Assembly: GCA_944548615.1 (NCBI GenBank)
Contig: OX155960.1
Coordinates: forward strand, 14,687,883 to 14,751,882
Length of the DNA stretch: 64,000 nucleotides
Origin: Micropterix aruncella
Lineage: Eukaryota; Arthropoda; Insecta; Lepidoptera; Micropterigidae
Direction: 5' to 3'
The notes beneath the pieces are model-generated. The model was not told the DNA's origin. It did not search any database and worked only from the letters and a program-made list of their open reading frames with translations. This document shows positions 11,540 through 22,500 of the stretch, piece after piece; position 1 is the stretch's first letter, and every line of letters starts with the position of its first letter. Position numbers and translations under genes: made by a program.

Positions 11540-12305
11540 CATTGCCAGTGTCAAGGTGGACCAGTTTCCCCCCGGGGATGACCTTCGGGCGCTACTGGGC
11601 GGTTTGTGCACCGTACGGTGTCAGTCAATCGACTGTGCACTCCGGCTAATAACTGGAGGAGTCTAGAAATGATTTTATTATTTCCTAAGCAGCGTGGGTA
11701 GATGCTGTCCTGTTGTCAGCCACTGGGAGCTAACGGGCTCAGTGTAGTTGGGCCATTATGACATATTTCGTTTTAGGGTCGCTACCCATCCGGTAGCCTC
11801 CAAGTAGAAGTTTGAGCCCGGGTAGGACTCTGTGCCCAGTGGGTCAGTTTCGCCTGGGAATTGTTCTTTGGGCGCTTCTAGACGGTTTGTGCGGCGTTAG
11901 GCAATCGACTGTGCACTCCGACAACTCCGGAGGAGCCTGGAAACGGCTTTTTATCCTATAAGGAGGCGGAGGCGGCTATTGACCTAACGACGGCCGCTTT
12001 GAAAACCACCATTTGGTAACCAGATCCAGAGTGAAAGACGGGCAAAGGACGCTATGGTCCATGATGATTCGAACTGAATCGCCGCTTACATTAGGTAGAG
12101 AACCGCGCAAGCATCCTTGAACCTGTGACCAGTCAGGAGACCGGAGAAATCTAGCCAGGGTGCGTGGATGTTTGGCGGACCAGTTGGCGGAGCTAGATGG
12201 TGGATTGTCCATGTCTAAGATACTATGCTCATCCCAAGGCTGAAAGAATGATTATATATCGTTATACCATTCTGGGGTGATGGGTTTTTCCGTTGTAGTT
12301 GACAC
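11540..12305 (-). repeat. SINE-like family A, partial copy plus a fuller copy
   Basis: Two adjacent minus-orientation matches to family A: a partial one (about 11560-11700) and a longer one (about 11728-12305). Landmarks are 'gtgcaccgtacggtgtcag' near 11606, 'gggcaaaggacgctatggtc' near 12040 and a terminal 'gttgtagttgac' at 12295-12305. Both are diverged from the copies at 35 kb and 52 kb, so this is an older subfamily. Confidence 0.7.
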
Positions 12306-12309
12306 TTCT

Positions 12310-12800
12310 CCAATGTTGGAGAGCACCTGGAAAGAGTTCAGCTAAGAGCAACAAAGTTGGTGCTATCGCTGAGGAACAAACCATACGAAGTACGATTGAA
12401 AGAACTTCACCTGACAACATTAGAGGAACGTAGGCAACGAGGAGACTTAACAGAAAGCTACAAAATGCTTCACGGTTATTACAGTGTGCCTAATCTCGAG
12501 AGCATGTATACCCTGAACACCAATAAGCAACTGCGTGGACACTCGTTGAAGCTAAATAAGACAATTGCAGCATCGAACCCCAGGAAATATTTTTTGACAA
12601 ATCATGTAGTGGATATTTGGAATGCGTTGCCAGAGGAAGTGATCAGTGCTATCTCTGTCAATAGCTTTAAAAACAGACTGGACATTTTTCATAGTGCAAA
12701 ACAGTCACAAGTTTAAAAACAAGTGCATATGATATACACGCATCAGCCTTAAGCTGCTAGTGTATAATATAATAATAATAAATAAATAAATTTCAGAGAT
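12310..12800 (+). pseudogene. LINE 3' end relic (RT C-terminal domain, open)
   Basis: An uninterrupted frame from about 12318 to 12716 reads 'EHLERVQLRATKLV', 'LTTLEERRQRGDLTE', 'LRGHSLKLNK' and 'NHVVDIWNALPEEVISA'. This is the conserved C-terminal block of CR1/Jockey-group LINE proteins. The catalytic palm is missing. A (TAA)n/(TAAA)n tail follows at about 12765-12795. It is the least decayed of the three tails of this type in the window (others at 5.9 and 38.1 kb). Confidence 0.85.
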
Positions 12801-12856
12801 GGGTAAAAGGTGATAATTTGATGATAAATTCAAATCAAATTATCGCTGATTTAATA

Positions 12857-13655
12857 ACAGTGTCGACTAGAACAGGCGAACCCATTACCCCAGGCTGGTA
12901 TAACGTTCTTTCAGCAGGGATGAGAGTAGAAGACTTAAAGACGTGGACAATCCACTACCAACGCCTTACGGCGAGGCACCGGGAAAGGTACCCAGCGGGC
13001 AGCCATGCCCCCTGACTACCAGTATAAAAGGATATCTCCGTCTGGAATTAACCCTCAGGATACCTCCTTCTTCCCGACTGGTTACAGAATCAAGGTCGCT
13101 TACGTGGTCCTCTCCCTTATTATGCTGTAATCTACCAAATCTATTGCGGACCACGGCATCCTTTGCCTGACTTCACCCGGTATCGGGTAGTCGAATGGTC
13201 GTTTCACAATAGCCAGGAGCACCCGAAGGTAGACTCCTAGGAGAAACTGGCCCACAGGCCTGAGTCCTACCCGGGCTCGCACTTCTGCGTGGAGGCCGCC
13301 GGATGGGTGTTGACCTGTGCTTTTGGCCGACCCTACGCATGGGTCTTAGCGGCCAAACTGCAACAGGGCCCATTAGCTTCCCGACTGAAATAACAACAGG
13401 TAGAGGCCGCGCAAGCTACTTCGGACCCGTAACCAGTCAGGAGCAGGAGAAATCCGGCCATAACTAATAGTAAGGGCACAAGGCTGCCCGCTGGTTTAAC
13501 TACCCGGTGCCTCGCATTCAGGCGTTGGCCTCTTACAGGCGAGACGGTGGACTTGTGTTGTTCCTAAGTCTCTGCGCTCACTCCAGGTTGAAAGAACGAT
13601 CACATACCGGTATAACCTCCTGGGGTAAAGGATTGTAGAAGACACTTCGAAAGTA
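12857..13655. repeat. SINE-like family A: one + copy joined to a partial - copy
   Basis: A + orientation copy runs from 'gtgtcgactagaacaggcg' (12857) to about 13395. It is followed without a gap by a minus orientation partial copy (about 13400-13655, ending near 'gtagaagacac'). The two halves face each other. This belongs to the 'gtcgacta' subfamily, also seen at 45757 and 48119. Located in the last MCMBP intron. Confidence 0.7.
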
Positions 13656-13728
13656 TCCGAGGTACCTACACGCGAAGTAAACATATTCTCTTGGCTATAC
13701 ACATAATAATTATCCTTTACCGTTTCAG

Positions 13729-13950
13729 TTCGTCCAAGATGACTTTATCGAAATGCGAAGAAACAGCCCTGAAGGTCAGGCGCCTACAGCCGATGATCTA
13801 CACAAACTATTGGTTCTGGGCAGACTGATAAGTGTGTCTATGGGCTACGATACACTCCATAAAGAATGCTGGGACATTGCTAAAAATATGGAACAACTGA
13901 GACTGCAGAGAATTCCAAAAACCACCACAAGTGTCCTGTCAGCGATCTGA
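13729..13950 (+). CDS. MCMBP: MCMBP last coding exon
   Basis: Begins in phase 0 after acceptor cgtttcag and ends in TGA at 13948-13950. It encodes 73 residues: 'FVQDDFIEMRRNSPEGQ', 'TADDLHKLLVLGRLISVSMG' and a basic C-terminus. This is the diagnostic end of MCMBP (vertebrate form: [34 protein letters not shown], from memory in part). The neighbouring exons at 6996 and 4186 join it without phase conflict. A polyadenylation signal lies 23 bp downstream. Confidence 0.94.
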   Translation, partial: FVQDDFIEMRRNSPEGQAPTADDLHKLLVLGRLISVSMGYDTLHKECWDIAKNMEQLRLQRIPKTTTSVLSAI

Positions 13951-13972
13951 TACCGTCTAATATAATTTAGGA

Positions 13973-13978
13973 AATAAA
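13973..13978 (+). terminator. MCMBP: Candidate MCMBP polyadenylation signal
   Basis: AATAAA (in gaaataaact) lies 23 bp after the MCMBP stop codon. It is the first canonical signal downstream, followed by T-rich sequence. A very short 3' UTR would result. Confidence 0.6.
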
Positions 13979-14139
13979 CTATTTTTTACGTTTTTTATCA
14001 CGTTATTTTTTATGTTTAGTTTTATTAAAATTTATGAACTGGCTTCACACTATAAAGAATCTTCCTATAAAATTTACTTGAATTAGTTGATAAGAGGTAT
14101 GCTGCAAGTAACTGTAATATTAATGAAAATATCCGGTTG

Positions 14140-15060
14140 TGCCACCCCAAGACTTTCCCGGCAAGTAGCGAGCGACTTCATCTGAATATTAAATTCATAA
14201 ATAATATCAATGAGCGCCCATTCTCCGCCAGCGGACGAACCCGGTTGGCTTCCATTGTGACGCCTCTGGCTGCGCGGTTCGTTCCTCGGCTAAGTGCGAA
14301 CAGATAGCGTTAATTATTGATTGAAATGTATGGCGCAATTCAAGTACTATTAGTGTAGCTTGCATAAGAGATTTTCTAACCAAAATTTCACAATGTGGTT
14401 CCGGCCCAACACGGCATACCGAAAACAGTATCATATTTCAAGTCTTAAGTCCAATATTGATTGAAAGTCTCTATGTCCAATATTGATTGAAAGTCTCTAT
14501 GTCCAATATTGATTGAAAGTCTCTTCGTCCAATATTGATTGAAAGTCTCTATGTCAAATATTGATTGAAAGTCTCTTCGTCCAATATTGATTGAAAGTCT
14601 CTTCGTCCAATATTGATTGAAAGTCTCTTCGCCCAATATTGATTGAAAGCCTCTTCGTCCAATATTGATTGAAAGTCTCTTCGTCCAATATTGATTGAAA
14701 GTCTCTTTGTCCAATATTGATTGAAAGTCTCTTCGTCCAATATTGATTGAAAGTCTCTTCGTCCAATATTGATTGAAAGTCTCTTCGTCCAATATTGATT
14801 GAAAGTCTCTTCGTTCAATATTGATTGAAAGTCTTAAGTTCAATATTGATTGAAAGTCTTAAGTCCAATATTGATTGCGTCTTTAAGTGCAATATTAAGA
14901 TTAAAATATAATTAGTGCGACCCATGGCAGGCCAATATCAACCACAACCTTTTCAACTCTTGCCATGGCCAAATAATGCCTGCATGTCAAATTTTAGCTC
15001 ATTCGGATTAATCGTTTGGGCGCTATCGTGGAGGAATACACACAGACAAACTTCCTTCTG
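14140..15060 (-). repeat. Interspersed repeat family B, copy 2, with internal minisatellite
   Basis: The reverse complement aligns with 780-1265 on both sides of the minisatellite at 14450-14890. On the left are 'cttgccgggaaagtc' (as its complement near 14153) and the primate-like 'acattgtgaaat' motif; on the right are the complements of 'gacatgcaggca' and 'cctccacgatagcgc' (near 15028). It therefore carries the whole unit known from copies at 53 and 60 kb, but lacks their GT microsatellite. Confidence 0.75.
14450..14880. repeat. 26-bp minisatellite, about 16 copies
   Basis: The unit is tattgattgaaagtctcttc plus gtccaa, exactly 26 bp, repeated head to tail, with two main variants (ctctat early, ctcttc later) and 'cttaag' units at both edges. 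Because 26 is not a multiple of 3, every frame on the minus strand gives a 26-residue repeating peptide. Those open frames are artefacts. In family B copy 1 (780-1265) the matching site holds one unit only. Confidence 0.95.
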
Positions 15061-15647
15061 GAAATGGTTTTTACCCTAAATGGTATCTTTTTTTTTGGGT
15101 TATTAAAAAAGTAGGTGAAAAAATTGTTAGGGTTTTTTATTAGATTTTTTAATAACGATACTTATTAACAATATACCAGACACCTTTTTTACACAGTTAT
15201 TGTCTTTGGTCTATAAATTGGTCTATTATAGACCAATTTATTACTCTTTTTTGTTTTTATAATCGTAGGAACAAGTTGATGTTTAGGCGATAATTTTATT
15301 TATTTAGGTACTTAGGATTAGGTATACAGTTCATTCATTGGTCGTGTAATCTTATAATAATTATATAAATTATTTAATAATTAATATAGGGAGGTTTAAT
15401 ACATTTTACATGACCTTTACTGCCAATAGCACATCTAACTAGGCGATAATTTGGCCCGTCTAGATGTGCATATTTTTATGCAATTTTAAGAAATAAAGTG
15501 TTTTATTAAAAGATAAATTATTTGGACCCACCACCTGTATATACGCATAAATATACCAATTTTATAAAATATATAGCTATGTAATAAATATATACATTTA
15601 TAGTTGTAATTTAATAAAATTTAATTAGGAAAAATAGATAATTGATA
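15061..15647. other. Spacer and probable 3' UTR of the LINE
   Basis: AT-rich DNA. A small near-perfect palindrome built on ataaattggtcta lies at about 15211-15241. The part nearest 15648 is presumably the 3' untranslated region of the minus-strand LINE, but I cannot place its end or a target duplication. Confidence 0.4.
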
Positions 15648-18600
15648 CTAAATAAATTGTCGTGCGTTGCAAAGAAGTTGATCAAATTTTACATATCCCT
15701 TGTTAAGTAGCCATCTATTAAGGTTTGCTTTAAATATTTTTATATTAGGATAATTTTTCATGTCTTCACTAAGGGAATTATATAATTTTGGGGCTATGTA
15801 GAATATATGTCTCTGGGCAAATGTTGTCCTGACTGACGGAATTATATAATTGATACTCGCGGACATTCTTGTGTTCAGATTGTTTTGAGTTCGGGCGTGG
15901 TCATCTCTAGATTTGTAGAATGCAAGAAGCGCTTGCTTAATGAATAACTGTTTAGCTGACAGCACATGGGATTGGGAAAATAGCAAGGCAGATGGATGAC
16001 ACCGGTTTTTCCTGTGAATTACTCTCAATAATAATTTCTGCGCTTTTGTCAATCTATCCAGATTTTCATTAGTAGTAGCGCCCCATGCCGCGACTCCGTA
16101 GGACAAAATACTCTGACACAAGGCCATGTATACCATTCTTATGGTTGTTTTGGACAGAATGTTGCGCAGCCGAAGAAATACATAAACCAGCTTTCTAATT
16201 CTCGAACTCAAATTTGCAATCTGATTTTCCCAACATAGCTTCTCATCTTCCGTTATGCCTAAGTAGGAGACTGTTGCAGATTTGCTTAATTTAGTACATA
16301 CACATCTATTCTTATCCAAGCATTTGTCGGTATGAATGGCAAGTGTTTGGTTGAGAACCTGGCTGGGATTTCCCCGCAAGCTGAAAGTGATAAATTTTGA
16401 TTTCGCAGCATTTAGCGTTAAAATATGGTTGTCGATCCAAGTTTTAGCCAGTTCCAAGTTACTTTGAGCTTTGAAGAATGTGTCATTCCAATTATTAGTC
16501 GCAGTAAGAAGAACAGTATCGTCCGCGAAGGATACAATTCTACCATTAACAGGTAATTCGCACAATTCGTTGATGTAGATTAAAAAGAGAATTGGACCCA
16601 AAACACTACCTTGAGGGACACCGAATGACACGTTAGTCGCTTCGCTTATTTGTCGACCAATTACTGTGCTCTGGGTCCTCCCGTCTAGGTAACTCCGAAC
16701 CCATTTTAAGGCCACCCCATCAATTCCGTAGTCAGTTAGTTTTTTTTCGAGGATTACATGGGAAACTGTGTCAAAAGCCTTTGACAGGTCAAGGAAAGTG
16801 GCAATTACCTTTTTTCCTTTGTCTATGTTTTCCACTATATATTGTATGACAGCATTGATGGCCTCACTGGTTCCCCGACCCTGTCTAAAGCCATACTGAT
16901 TATTAGATAGCAGCTTCTGTGTCTCTAGATATTGTGTTAGTCTATGTTTGAATATTTTTTCATACACTTTAGAAACCACACTGAGGAGGGAGATAGGGCG
17001 ATAATTTCCTATATCTTCTTTTTTACCACTTTTAAATATTGGTTTTATTATCGCTTTTTTCAGCCATGTTGGAAATGTACCAGTCAAGAAACTGAGGTTT
17101 ATTAGATGAGCAAGGGGCTCGGATAATGTTTCTGCAGATTGTTTAATTATCTTTGCCTGGATCCCATCTTTTCCTGAAGCACAGTCATCTCTGATACTTT
17201 TTATAGTCTTTAAGACCTCTGCTTTATTCGTTTGCAATAATTCGAATTTTTCATTTAATTTCGGTTGCTTATGCATTGATAAGGCTAGCTCCCCCTCAGC
17301 CGTACCCTTTTTATGCAGTATAGAGTTAGCTAGGTCTTGTCCTATACCAGTGAAGTAGTCATTAATGTAATTCAATATATCGTTAGAGTGTAAGTCCATT
17401 TTTTTAAATTCCTTATGTGTATACATCTCTTTTACATCTGAGCTCTTGTTTCTGTTGTTCACTAACCCTTTGATAATTTCCCAAGTTTTTTTTTGTCCCC
17501 ATTTACACTATCTATTTTGTTTCTATAATACTTATCTCTAGTTTTTGTTATAGGTTTTTTACATATATTTCTATACCTTTTGTAGTACATTAAGAGTTGA
17601 ATATCATTAGGGCATTGTTTAACCTGCTTATGTATGATGTCTCGCTTTCTTATGCTGAAAATCAGGCCATCGGTTATCCAAGGAGATAGTTTATTTCGAG
17701 ACCTGGGTATAGTACATGCCTTTTTGATTGTAGCCATTTTAATGCAATTTGCAAGAATATCATGGAATTGGTTGGCAGCAATGTTACTATCTTTACATTG
17801 TAATACTGGAGTCCAGTCCGTCTTTTTGAGGTTTTCTGATATTGATGCGTAATCGATTGTTTTTTTGGAATACGACTGTTTAGGGCTGTTCTTAATTATT
17901 TTTTTAGATAGGCATAGACCAATTGCATAGTGGTCGGTGATGGTGGATTGGTAAATGAACGTTTGACTATGAAATTTTGTTTTGATCATAAAATGATCTC
18001 TGCAGCTCTTAGTATTATCATCAACTCTAGTAGGTCTATTAATTCCGACCTCCAGTCCATAATGCGCCAGAAGGTTTAGATAGTTTTCCGCTTGAGTACT
18101 TTTATCATTTAAGATGTTAATGTTGATGTCTCCAGTTAATATTATATTAGACTCGTATCTATAAGCCTCTAGCAGATTATCCAATGACTCAAGAAAACTT
18201 GTTAAATTGGACTTGCTCGGAGACTTATAGATAGCAAATAAGTTTAGAGAATCATCTATTACTAAATGTAGGCAATTTCCATCATTGACGGATACTTCAG
18301 CGCTGCTTACTTGGAAATGTGACTTTACGTAGACCACAACCCCATCGTTTTGTAGTCGTTGTTAGTGTGATAGTGGGCGTTGTTAGTGTGATAAGTTTCG
18401 AAGCCTTGTACAGTTCTGGGGACATAAAGTTCGTTTATCCAGCATTCCGTGAGGATGATGACATCAAAGATATTATTGAATTGGTGAATAAGGATAAAAA
18501 AATCATCTAAGTTTTTACTAATGCTCCGTATATTCATCGATATTATCTTTAGATAGTTACCTTTTTTAACATAGCTTAAACACCTTTTTGAGCAATAGAA

Positions 18601-18654
18601 CTCTCGACAGTTGTACGGATTGTGCTCATTTAATTCTGTTGTGAACTCAGTCAT
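15648..18654 (-). mobile_element. Non-LTR retrotransposon (LINE): endonuclease plus reverse transcriptase, frame-disrupted
   Basis: Minus-strand frames give one LINE ORF2 in three pieces. At 18654-18330 there is a Cys-containing start and the beginning of an AP-like endonuclease (ISMNIRSI, TECW). At 18337-17462 is the rest of the endonuclease (ILTGDININI, TRVDDNTKS, ITDHYAI). At 17462-15648 is a 604-residue open frame with the full reverse transcriptase: 'NYRPISLLS', 'FLDLSKAFDTV', 'GVPQGSVLGPILF', catalytic 'FADDT' and the C-terminal 'APKLYNSL' block. One break lies in a run of nine T at 17486-17494, the other near 18340 beside a 21-bp tandem duplication. The motifs fit the CR1/Jockey superfamily; the clade is not settled. 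Otherwise well preserved, so fairly young. Confidence 0.88.
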
Positions 18655-18957
18655 ATTTTAGGTAGTGCAAACAATATAAGGCAACATCGAATATATGCGT
18701 TCGAATATAAAGTAACATTAATTGAGGCTGTATCACTAGGTTTTTAGTGCAAGGGTATAAAATTGGGCTATTATCATATACACGAATATTCATTATTAAA
18801 TAGCTTATTAACAAGATATACTGCAATACCATATACAGAAGCAATAGTAAATTATAAATACACCAATTTATATTCAGTAGCAATAGACACAGTTTAATAG
18901 CATGGATTATTTGAATAATAATAGTACTAATAATTAGAGTTAAATATGGGAGATTAA

Positions 18958-21880
18958 CCCTTAATTTGGCACTGTATACTTTTAGATACAATTACTTCGA
19001 AAAAATCTGTAGGTTTATCAAATGTTTTTATTTTTAATCGATCGATTAAGTATAATAGCTGGGTGCAAAACATCACTAGAAAACGATCTTCGATTTAGTT
19101 TTCGACTATTTCACTTCCCTATTTGTGTCAAACAGCTGACATGCCGCGCATCGAAAGAAACAGAGTCGTAAGTTTTAAGACTTTTACCTATATTTTTCAT
19201 GTTATGGTGATTAAATTTGGTTGAATTTCATTTGACACAGACTAAAGATAGCAATAAAAATCTTGGGTGTAAATGCGATGACTAACCCATGACAAGTTTT
19301 CTAACCTTAATGTATCTAAAAAGAAACATTGCCAAAGGCCTGACGAATTAGTGTTTTGCGAGTTTGTGTCTTTGAAGATACATTGCCAAATGCTCAGCAA
19401 CATTTTCCTTGTACATATTGCATAGTGCTCACACTAAAAATAACTAGGCAAGTGCGTGTCGCACCTCGCGTAGTATAGGATTCTGTAGCCATTTAATTTA
19501 ATTTTGCTTGGGTTTGGTTTTTGGTTGCATGTGGTGTTTTTTTTTGTTCATAGGTGCTTCAGCGGGCTAGATGTAAACGCATTTTAGCATTAGTTCCTGC
19601 AAGGAATGCGCGATCGGATGTTAGTGATGCATCGGACGATGATGAGGAACAAACTGCTATACGACCGCCAGATCACCGGTTCCCAGATGATTATTCCAGC
19701 TCTCTACCACCTTCACTTGATTCTTCCTTGGAGCGTATGCTGCTTAGCAGCGAAACGGAGAGCGAAACTGATATTTCCAAACAAAATGTGCCTCTCTCTC
19801 CTGTCGAACAAGACGTGCCTCTCTCTCCTGTGATAGAAGCCGTGTTCCCTTCTGTAAATGAAACAGACTACAGCTCTATACCATCAATATCTTCAATTCC
19901 TTTGCTCCCTTCACCAGCTGTACGATCACCCCTTGTTCTACAGACGACTCCTACCATATCTCAACGCGCTCGACAAGCGATTGCCACAAGATCCATAAGG
20001 CGTGAACAAAACATCCGACCTCGTTTAGTTGCAAAGAGAATGAAACGAGTGCAAGTGAACTTCAAGTGGAAAAAGACACACTTTGCGCACAGTGCTTCTG
20101 TTGAGCCAATACCGTTTTCTGATCCACCTTCTGAAGAGATGTCACCGCATGAGTATTTCGCACAATTTTTCTCTGAAGACATAATATGTGATATTGTTGA
20201 TCAGACAAACATCTATTCTGTGGAGAAATTGGGCCGATCCGTCAACATAACGAGGAAAGACATCGAAGATTTTGTTGCAATCCACATCATGATGGGAATA
20301 GTGAAGATGCCCAGCTATTTGGATTATTGGAGTATGCAATTTAGATATGCACAAGTGGCTGAAATAATGCCTCTCAAAAAATACCAACAAATCCGAAGAT
20401 TTATTCACTTCGTGGACAATACTGAAGAAAGTAGTGATAGGTTTCATAAGGGTCCGACCTGTGGTTGAAAAAGTCCGTCTGAACTGCTTGCGAGCAGCGG
20501 AAGAAGAAAATCAGTTCAGTATTGATGAGATGACACTTCCTTACAAAGGAAAAAAAGCAGGAAGTCGACGCCAGTACAACGCTAGAAAACCTAAAAAATG
20601 GGGCTTCAAAGCTTTTGTGAGATCTGGGGTGTAAGGCTATATCTATGATTTCCTGTTATACGGTGGTGAAGATACTTTCCGCGACTTAAAATTTACACAA
20701 AAGGTTGAAGCATTAGGCTTTGGAGCTAAGGTTGTAGTGGGACTCTGCCAATCTATAAAAAATACACCGTGCTTTGTCTATTTTGACAATTATTACACCT
20801 CCCTCGAATTGGTGATATATTTGAGGAATAAAATGGGCATTTTTAGCCTTGGCACTATCAAAGCTAACCGCTTACGCGGATCTCAAAGCTTATTGGATAC
20901 TGATAAAGCTCTCAAAAAGAAAGGCCGAGGTTCATTTTCGCAAATTGTTTGAAACGAAAAAAAAGTTGCTGTTGTCAAGTGGTTTGATAACAAGCCTGTA
21001 TCTTTGGTAAGCTCATTTTCTGATGCTTATCCGGTGAGCAAAATAAAGCGCTATTCAAAAGAACACAAATCAAGAACTGATGTGGATTGTCCCAATATTG
21101 TAAAACATTATAACGCTCACATAGGGGGTGTAGATTTATCAGACATGATGATAGCCCTTTACAGGACCCAAATGAAAACCAGGAGATGGTATATGGGAAT
21201 ATTTGCTCAGATTGCGGATATATGCATCAATAACGGTTGGTTCTTGTATCGAAGACATTGTGCTCAAAAAAACCTTAAGAAAACAATGAGCTTGAAAGAG
21301 TTTCGCTGCCGCATATATTTGTCAATAACAACTAAAAAAGTGATGGAGAAAAAAGACATGACAGAACCAAGCGAGAAAATAAGGAAACCCACCGTATCTC
21401 GACCTATTGATGAGATGAGGTACGATGGGATAGGCCATCTGCCAAATATTGAAGAGAAAGGTCGCTGTCGGTTGTGCAAAAACGGACAATCGAATACCGT
21501 ATGCATAAAATGCAATGTCCGATTATGTCTGAACAAAAGGCGAAACTGTTTTTATAATTTTCATGTTAAAAATTAAATTAAATATATTTTTTTTTATAAT
21601 TTTATTTCATTTCTCTAATTAGACAATGTATTCGAAAAGATACTTTGCATACGATCAAACATCCCCTAATATTTGGCAATGTGTAAAAAAAGATACATTT
21701 CAAAAAGATCATACTTTGCCTAATATTTGGCAATGTGTAAAAATAGATACATACGATTTTCGCGTAATTGCGGTATTTTATTTTTTTTATTATTATATTT
21801 GGCTTCTATAGAGGTAATTAATTAGAGACATAAAGATTTCATCAAAAAAAAAACAAGATTTTTTTTTGCCAAATTAAGGG
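18958..21880 (+). mobile_element. piggyBac transposon with TTAA duplication and perfect 14-bp TIRs
   Basis: Left end CCCTTAATTTGGCA (18958-18971) and right end TGCCAAATTAAGGG (21867-21880) are exact inverted repeats, flanked by TTAA at 18954-18957 and 21881-21884. TTAA target duplication is the signature of piggyBac. Subterminal repeats are present: 'acattgccaaa' occurs twice on the left (near 19325 and 19378) and its complement 'tttggcaatgtgtaaaaa' twice on the right (21671 and 21727). The 2.9-kb element encodes a damaged transposase and lies just upstream of the minus-strand LINE. Confidence 0.96.
19141..21576 (+). pseudogene. piggyBac transposase, inactivated; possible short 5' exon
   Basis: The main frame 19554-20468 has an acidic N-terminus (SDASDDDEEQ) and the piggyBac domain entry (YFAQFFSEDII). 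A frameshift near 20455 leads to 'FSIDEMTLPYKGKKAGSRRQ', then a stop at 20632-20634, then 'CFVYFDNYYTSLEL', a stop at 20950-20952, and 'GGVDLSDMMIALYRT'. The three catalytic aspartates (in SIDE, FDNYY and GVDLSD) are therefore all still encoded. The C-terminus has the Cys/His-rich domain (CRLCKNGQ, CIKC, CLNKRRNC). No ATG opens the main frame. An ATG at 19141 opens nine codons ending at a gtaagt donor (19168), and a tag acceptor precedes 19554 in the same phase, suggesting a spliced start. One frameshift and two stops make it non-functional. Confidence 0.9.
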
Positions 21881-21884
21881 TTAA

Positions 21885-22490
21885 GAAAAAGATGTAGTAT
21901 ATAACATATTTTTATAGACAAATAGTTAAACTTTAAACTCCTAGTGAGAAGGATAATTTTGTTGCTATAATATAACTGATGTACTTATCACGTGCGTTCG
22001 TACAGATAGGACGGTTAATCATCTCGAAGGGCTCAAAATATTTGTCTTCTCAAAAAAAATAAGCGCATTCGCAATACTTTTCCTGGTGTCAGTATATCAT
22101 ACATTCATTGAAGGTTTGAAAGATATGCTGCCTTCGATGCTCTGCTTCCCTATGTTCCATGATCTAATTTTTAAAATTCATATTTATAAAATAGGGTCCA
22201 GTACAGTAAGTAGAGGTGGGCCAAAAGTCTACATTTTACAACTACCTACCTAATTACATTTAATCCAAGTGGGCCAAAAGTCTACATTTTACAACTAATT
22301 ACATTTAATCCAAGTTTAATTCGTAACGTTTAGAAGTTTATTTAAAAGTTTTATTAATAACGTTTCAAAGTTATTACTGTTGTAAAATGGAAAGGGACTT
22401 TTAGCCCATTCGCTACATTTTACGATTTTAATTTGACTCTTCTTTTCAAACAACTGTCATAATGTGATGGTATTTTTCGAATCTGTCAAA
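21885..22490. other. Spacer with a ~50-bp tandem duplication
   Basis: A direct duplication around 'gtgggccaaaagtctacatt' lies at about 22217-22313 (two copies, the first with a short 'ctacct' insertion). No gene seen. Sequence just after the piggyBac could be the displaced 5' part of the LINE, but I cannot show it. Confidence 0.5.
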
Positions 22491-22500
22491 TAAAATGCCT

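Noticed and set aside
14445..14843. 132-residue minus-strand ORF of 26-residue repeats, resembling a repetitive protein
   Set aside because: The unit is 26 bp, so all three minus frames give the same kind of repeat. It is a minisatellite translation, not a gene.
18647..18991. 114-residue Leu/Ile/Tyr-rich minus-strand ORF
   Set aside because: AT-rich sequence in the LINE 5' region crossing the piggyBac left end; composition-driven and not conserved.
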